From: Marinoscillum sp965229915
Lineage (GTDB): Bacteria > Bacteroidota > Bacteroidia > Cytophagales > Cyclobacteriaceae
Assembly: GCF_965229915.1 (NCBI RefSeq)
Contig: NZ_CBDDJZ010000001.1
Coordinates: forward strand, 4,464,001 to 4,528,000
Direction: 5' to 3'
DNA: 64,000 nucleotides
Positions 59,707 through 64,000 of this stretch are shown here, in pieces; position 1 is the stretch's first letter; the number at the start of each line of letters is the position of its first letter. Both the position numbers and the translations under genes were made by a program. The notes beneath the pieces were generated by a model. The model ran no database searches and was not told the origin of the DNA. It worked only from the letters and a program-made list of their open reading frames with translations.

Positions 59707-60915
59707 TTAGAATTGATTAATACCCCAGTTTTCAGTCAGCGAAGGCGGAATCAGGAATCTCACCTGTTTGCCCTCGTTGTAATGCCGGATGTATCCCTGG
59801 AGCATCAGTTTGTTAAACTCCCCAGTGACTTTTTGGATGATGACATGGTGTTCGGCTTTTGATATCCTGCCCGTGATGATCTGTGATAGTTTTAAGAACA
59901 GGTGATCTTTTAGGGTGGAATGGTCTGAAATACCAATCATTTCTGAGAGCCCCAGACCGGTAGCTTTCTCAATGTCCTGAAAGAAGTACCAGATCATGTA
60001 CTCCGGTACTTCATCAAAGAGATTTCCAGGTATCATGTGCTTGATAAAAGCCTTACAAGAGTTTGTGAGCGCTTCTCCTGGCTCTGACTTGGCCGCTTGG
60101 TGCTTTAGAATCGCACAAGCCAGCTCCCAGTTGTCTTCAAACGTGTCTGCCAGTAAGTCCTCATGAAGTCCGATCAGGTGACCTATCACTTTCCAGCAGT
60201 GTGTGTAGGCATTGATTTGTTCATCGCTCAGTTGAATGCCCAGTTGTCCGAGTCCACTAAGTATGACAGGAGAAAAAGACATGAGTGTGCCGGCCAGATC
60301 TTCTTGATTGATTGGTTCTCCCAGCTTATTGCTGTCCCAACCTTTGGGATTGTATTTTGGGGTCTTCAGGAAGTGCCTAATGGACGCATGGATTAATCGT
60401 ACTTTTTGTACGGTGATGATTCCTGAGCCATTTGGTTCTAACCCGCCGGGCTGCAAGACATTCACTACCATCTGGGCCGTTTCCATGAGCCGGCGAACCA
60501 GTGGGTCTACCTTTCCATTATGCTCCAGGAGTCTGCCGGTATCAAAAAGTACCGTTGCACCATTAGCACAGGTGTAGCACATGGGGAGTGATTTTACATT
60601 CAGCAGCATAAACACCTCTGGTCCATATTCGCTAAATACTTGCTGTCCTTTGGCAATGAGCTGTTGATCAGCCCAGGCAGGAAGTTTTCCGGATTCGTCG
60701 AAATAGTTGGTAATGAGTTCTTGAATTCGTGGAGGAAAATGATCTAGAAGTGATGAATGAAAACTCTGATTGCGATGGAGTGTGGCGAAGATTTCATTGA
60801 TGCGTTCTTCGAATCCTTCATCTATGATCGCGGCGACAGTCTGATCTGCTAGAGGGTCGGTTATTCCCCGGTATTTTTGAAGATTTTCCAGGGTTAGGTT
60901 AGTCTTTGAAAACAT
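59707..60915 (-). CDS. MpaB-family oxygenase (DUF2236)
   Basis: 402 residues, no signal peptide. Typical helical heme-binding oxygenase fold related to latex clearing protein and MpaB: LPMCYTCANGATVLFDTGRLLEH, the His-containing RLIHASIRH and the HLIGLHEDLL region. Members cleave unsaturated lipids or act as oxygenases of unknown substrate. It opens a three-gene unit with a membrane protein and the fused kinase. Confidence 0.85.
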   Translation of the reverse strand: MFSKTNLTLENLQKYRGITDPLADQTVAAIIDEGFEERINEIFATLHRNQSFHSSLLDHFPPRIQELITNYFDESGKLPAWADQQLIAKGQQVFSEYGPEVFMLLNVKSLPMCYTCANGATVLFDTGRLLEHNGKVDPLVRRLMETAQMVVNVLQPGGLEPNGSGIITVQKVRLIHASIRHFLKTPKYNPKGWDSNKLGEPINQEDLAGTLMSFSPVILSGLGQLGIQLSDEQINAYTHCWKVIGHLIGLHEDLLADTFEDNWELACAILKHQAAKSEPGEALTNSCKAFIKHMIPGNLFDEVPEYMIWYFFQDIEKATGLGLSEMIGISDHSTLKDHLFLKLSQIITGRISKAEHHVIIQKVTGEFNKLMLQGYIRHYNEGKQVRFLIPPSLTENWGINQF

Positions 60916-61041
60916 GTAAGCTTGTCTATGGTCAGCTTCTAAAATACAGTGAAATTAGAATCTAACTTTCAGCTTTGGGAAAGAATTTCTCATCGATAGT
61001 ATTTTTCCCAGACAGTTTTGGATCGTAAAGAGCGGAACTGT

Positions 61042-61938
61042 TCAGCAGGGTTCGCAATCTTCTTCCTCAGTTTCAAACTCAATGGTGGCGTGATCTATGT
61101 GTTCTTCTTTCAAGAGGTCTTTTGCTTGCTGCTTGATGTCTGACAGGTCATCCAGCGATTTATATGGCTCCACCACCAGATGTATGGACAGGATGTTGTA
61201 GTTGCCATCCATAGTCCATGTGTGGCAATCGTGCGTGCTTTTTACTCCTTCCAGGCTTTCAAGCTTGTCATGGATTCGTTTTAGGTCTACCTTGTAGGGC
61301 GTGCCTTGCATGATAATTCTTACGGCCTCTTTCAGGTTTTTCACCACATTGTACAGGATAAATGTGGCAATACCCATTGCCAGGATTGGGTCAACTCTTG
61401 GAAAATCGAAATAATAAAGGGTGATGGCCGCTATCAGTGTAGCCACCCAACCAAGTACATCTTCCAGCAGGTGCAGGTATACGGCTTTTTGATTAATGGA
61501 GCTGCCACCATGTAGTTTCCAGGCAGCCAGACCATTCGCTGCTATTCCACCAATGGCGAAATAGATCATACCCTCTGCATCAGGTTGCTGTGGATTGATG
61601 AGCCGGGGTATCGCTTCTGAAAGGATGATAGTGGATCCCACTATTAGAATAATGGAATTGATCAATGCACCCAAAACCGAAAACCTTCTGTATCCATAGC
61701 TGAACTTCCTGTCACGACCTTTCATGGATAGTTTTTGGAAGTACCAGGCAGCACCAAGTGATAAACTGTCCCCCAGATCATGGAGTGCATCTGATATGAT
61801 GGCAACACTGTTGGTATACAAGCCTCCCACCAATTCAATAGCCGAAAAAACAAGATTAATGAAAAAGGCAATCTTAATCTTGCTCAGCGAACCATCGTCT
61901 GGCAAATCATTGTGATCATGATGGTGGTGATGTGCCAT
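61042..61938 (-). CDS. Cation diffusion facilitator (zinc-type) transporter
   Basis: 298 residues, six transmembrane helices. His-rich N-terminus (MAHHHHHDHND) and acidic Cys-containing C-terminus (EEEDCEPC) are likely metal-binding; the membrane site has the HDLGDS motif (SDALHDLGDSLSLG) and its partner LHLLEDVLGW with HxxxD. A cytoplasmic C-terminal domain (about 205-290) contains HDCHTWTMDGN. Exports Zn and similar divalent metals by proton antiport. It is monocistronic on the minus strand. The His run is native-looking in a family where such runs are normal. Confidence 0.93.
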   Translation of the reverse strand: MAHHHHHDHNDLPDDGSLSKIKIAFFINLVFSAIELVGGLYTNSVAIISDALHDLGDSLSLGAAWYFQKLSMKGRDRKFSYGYRRFSVLGALINSIILIVGSTIILSEAIPRLINPQQPDAEGMIYFAIGGIAANGLAAWKLHGGSSINQKAVYLHLLEDVLGWVATLIAAITLYYFDFPRVDPILAMGIATFILYNVVKNLKEAVRIIMQGTPYKVDLKRIHDKLESLEGVKSTHDCHTWTMDGNYNILSIHLVVEPYKSLDDLSDIKQQAKDLLKEEHIDHATIEFETEEEDCEPC

Positions 61939-62053
61939 ATCTAGGTAAAGCTAATGCCTGAAAAATTGTTCTGAAATCACTTAGGATAATTTAATTCTGG
62001 TAGGGTTTTCACTCCTCTGGCCTTTCATTAATCAAATCCAACAATACTTTTTT

Positions 62054-64000
62054 ATGCACATACCAGTTAAACTTTCTTTAGTTGCAGTGGCTTTGACGCT
62101 GCTCATCAGTTGTACGGAAGAAGAACCTGAAGTTCAGAATCAAACGCCAATTGTCTCCAGCCCAATAGCCGACCAATCGCTGGAAGAGGGTTTTCTGTCT
62201 ACTTCCATTGATCTGATGGATGTTTTTTCAGACCCCGATAATGATGACCTTTCGCTCACATTTACGCAATCAAATGAGCAGGTAGTGGGACTGGCAATAC
62301 AGGACTTTACCTTGACAATTACTGAAAAGGGCACAGGGACCACCTCGGTAACCATAACAGCTGATGATGGTAATGGTGAAACAGTTTCTGATTCGTTTAT
62401 GCTGGCGGTAAATGAACAAGAAAACAATGCGCCTACTGTCGCATCTACACTTTCAGACCTGTCTTTAGAGTCGGGCTTTCAATCTGAAAGGATAGAACTA
62501 GCAGATGTATTTACCGACGAGGATGGTGATGAGCTTACTTTTGAGGCTAACAGTAACAATCCGCAGGTGGTCACCGTGAGAATAGAATCGACCACATTAA
62601 TCGTAAGAGAACAGGGTGCAGGATCGGCCGTTGTGCAGGTCACTGCGACTGATGGCAGGGGAGGGATGATCTCCGACTCCTTTGGAGTAGAGGTTGCTGC
62701 TGGCAATTCTGACCCTACAGTAGCAAGCGAATTGGCAGATTTGACCTATTCTGTGGGTTTCGGATCGGATGATCAGGATATCGCACAGGTATTTGATGAT
62801 CCGGATGGTGATGATTTGACTTACACTGTCGCTAATGGAGATGAGTCAGTAGTGACTGTGTCAATAGATCATACCACACTTTCCATTACAGAAGTTGGGG
62901 TAGGCTCGACCGAAATTTCAGTTACAGCAGATGACGGGAATGGAGGGGCTGTTTCCGAGTCGTTTATGGTAACTGTCAGTGAAGGTTCTGATGAAACGAT
63001 TACCATAGATTTTGGTTCGAGTTCTGGGAATAGTGTTTTGATATCTACCTGGACTTCTGTTACCAATGCCACCGGTTATGTAGTGGTGATTAGTGATGAT
63101 AGCAACATCTCTGATCTCACAGATGGTGATGACTCACCCGGCAGTACCACGTATTATGGCGTTGGGCAGCAGCGAGTGTATATAGGCACGGCTATTACAT
63201 CACTGGAGATTACATTGCTCCAAGACTCTAAGTCTTATTCATTCAAAGTCTTTCCATACTCGGGGGATTATGTTTTTGATAACTCCCAAAGCATTTTTGA
63301 AATGAGCACTGAGTCATGTGAGATCACCAGTACCACTGAAAATCAGGTTTGTTTTGAGATTTCTAATGATAATCGAGTGATCTCTTCAAATCAGTATCCG
63401 AGTCATGCCACTGGAAACTTCCCAAATGCAGACCCTACAGCTACGCAAGTGACTAGAAATTTGACTCTATCTCCATCACAAGCCAATTCAGTAACTTATG
63501 TCTACAGTGAGACAAGTGGTCCCTCACCTCAAAATCGTGATTTTTATCAGTTTGGTATCGCTATCAATGGGGTGGAGTTTCACCCGATGGGTTTGAAGCC
63601 CTGGACCAACCCGGATACTGGAGAAGAAAACTGGAAGTGGCAGGAACAAGTCACCGAAGAAGGTCAGACAGACTTGGATGCTTATGGAGCGCACGTCACA
63701 TCTAAAGGTAATTATCACTATCATGGCGATATAGTAGGGTTAGCTGCTGAGGAAGATGGATCACGACACTCTCTGATCTATGGCTTTGCTGGCGATGGAT
63801 TCCCCATTTACTACAAGTACGGATATGTGGATGCCTCTGACCGGACCAGTGGGATCATGGAGTTAGAGTCCAGCTATCAGTTAAAATCCGGCACCAGATC
63901 TGGCACAGGCATAGCTGGTGAGGACTATCCAGACGGCAGTTATGATGGTACCTACATACAGGATTTTGAATTTGTAGCTGGACTGGGCCATTTGGATGAA
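62054..64000 (+). CDS. YHYH-domain lipoprotein with tandem Ig/cadherin-like repeats, C-terminus cut by window edge
   Basis: 649 codons to the window edge without a stop. A lipoprotein signal peptide ends LLISC (Cys17). Three tandem beta-sandwich repeats of about 85-90 residues (about 30-300) share the pattern DLSLESGF, DVFTDEDGDELTF and VTATDGRGG, typical of cadherin-like bacterial surface modules. A fibronectin-like stretch (about 315-410) follows, then a YHYH domain (about 440-649) with YQFGIAINGVEFHP, the GNYHYHGD motif and GFAGDGFPIYYKYGYVD. YHYH proteins are secreted or surface proteins of unknown function. Confidence 0.85.
   Translation, partial: MHIPVKLSLVAVALTLLISCTEEEPEVQNQTPIVSSPIADQSLEEGFLSTSIDLMDVFSDPDNDDLSLTFTQSNEQVVGLAIQDFTLTITEKGTGTTSVTITADDGNGETVSDSFMLAVNEQENNAPTVASTLSDLSLESGFQSERIELADVFTDEDGDELTFEANSNNPQVVTVRIESTTLIVREQGAGSAVVQVTATDGRGGMISDSFGVEVAAGNSDPTVASELADLTYSVGFGSDDQDIAQVFDDPDGDDLTYTVANGDESVVTVSIDHTTLSITEVGVGSTEISVTADDGNGGAVSESFMVTVSEGSDETITIDFGSSSGNSVLISTWTSVTNATGYVVVISDDSNISDLTDGDDSPGSTTYYGVGQQRVYIGTAITSLEITLLQDSKSYSFKVFPYSGDYVFDNSQSIFEMSTESCEITSTTENQVCFEISNDNRVISSNQYPSHATGNFPNADPTATQVTRNLTLSPSQANSVTYVYSETSGPSPQNRDFYQFGIAINGVEFHPMGLKPWTNPDTGEENWKWQEQVTEEGQTDLDAYGAHVTSKGNYHYHGDIVGLAAEEDGSRHSLIYGFAGDGFPIYYKYGYVDASDRTSGIMELESSYQLKSGTRSGTGIAGEDYPDGSYDGTYIQDFEFVAGLGHLDE

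Noticed and set aside
61900..61938. His run at the start of the CDF transporter, like an affinity tag
   Set aside because: His-rich N-termini are normal in zinc CDF transporters and the DNA context is natural.

Overview
The window reads as chromosome of a Bacteroidetes bacterium, most likely an aerobic Cytophagales-type marine or soil organism (inference). The grounds are three PorE-like TPR/PD40/OmpA proteins of the type IX secretion class, an ECF sigma/FecR/STN-TonB receptor cassette, a second TonB receptor ending in an aromatic residue, a 7TMR-DISM histidine kinase, the RDD/SpoIIM/DUF4129/DUF4350/MoxR/DUF58 cluster, a 6-bladed propeller lipoprotein, and promoters of the Bacteroidetes form TTG-N19/20-TAnnTTTG. 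Most of it is ordinary core and accessory chromosome; no phage, IS element or CRISPR array was seen.

Layout. 1-11.2 kb (minus): truncated FabH, three tandem PorE-like paralogs (the middle one without OmpA domain), PadR plus ABC permease, a catalytically degenerate SRAP protein and a YheT-type hydrolase. 11.3-17.4 kb (plus): pyruvate dehydrogenase E2, HslV, then a histidine kinase/response regulator pair with three near-identical palindromic promoters, a candidate small RNA and a lipoprotein. 17.5-28.5 kb: RDD, then a six-gene SpoIIM-to-DUF58 operon, an MNT/HEPN toxin-antitoxin pair, glutamine amidotransferase, LemA and two TPM proteins. 28.5-30.9 kb (minus): RibD-C reductase, ATP-cone nuclease, TauE exporter, small membrane protein.

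31.0-31.55 kb holds the strangest locus: an intact tRNA-Arg(UCG) preceded, in the same apparent transcription unit, by a tRNA-Arg(UCG)-like gene whose D, anticodon and T loops each carry a small GC-rich insertion while all four stems remain paired. Further half-copies with the same insertion flank it, one running into 14-bp tandem repeats.

31.6-44.5 kb: an OmpR-class two-component system, a rhodanese/YeeE-YedE thiosulfate operon, a Tat-exported ThuA protein, a roadblock (nonsense-interrupted)/unknown/PP2C-SpoIIE/BLUF light-signalling operon, a nitroreductase, and the TonB receptor/FecR/ECF sigma cassette. 44.5-64 kb: DUF1304, a propeller lipoprotein flanked by a duplicated ssb 3' end, ssb, isochorismatase-like hydrolase, OsmC, class IV aminotransferase, serine hydrolase, cysteine-cluster protein, TonB receptor, a 1744-residue kinase/ATPase/GAF/histidine kinase in an operon with a membrane protein and an MpaB-type oxygenase, a zinc-type CDF transporter, and a truncated YHYH lipoprotein.
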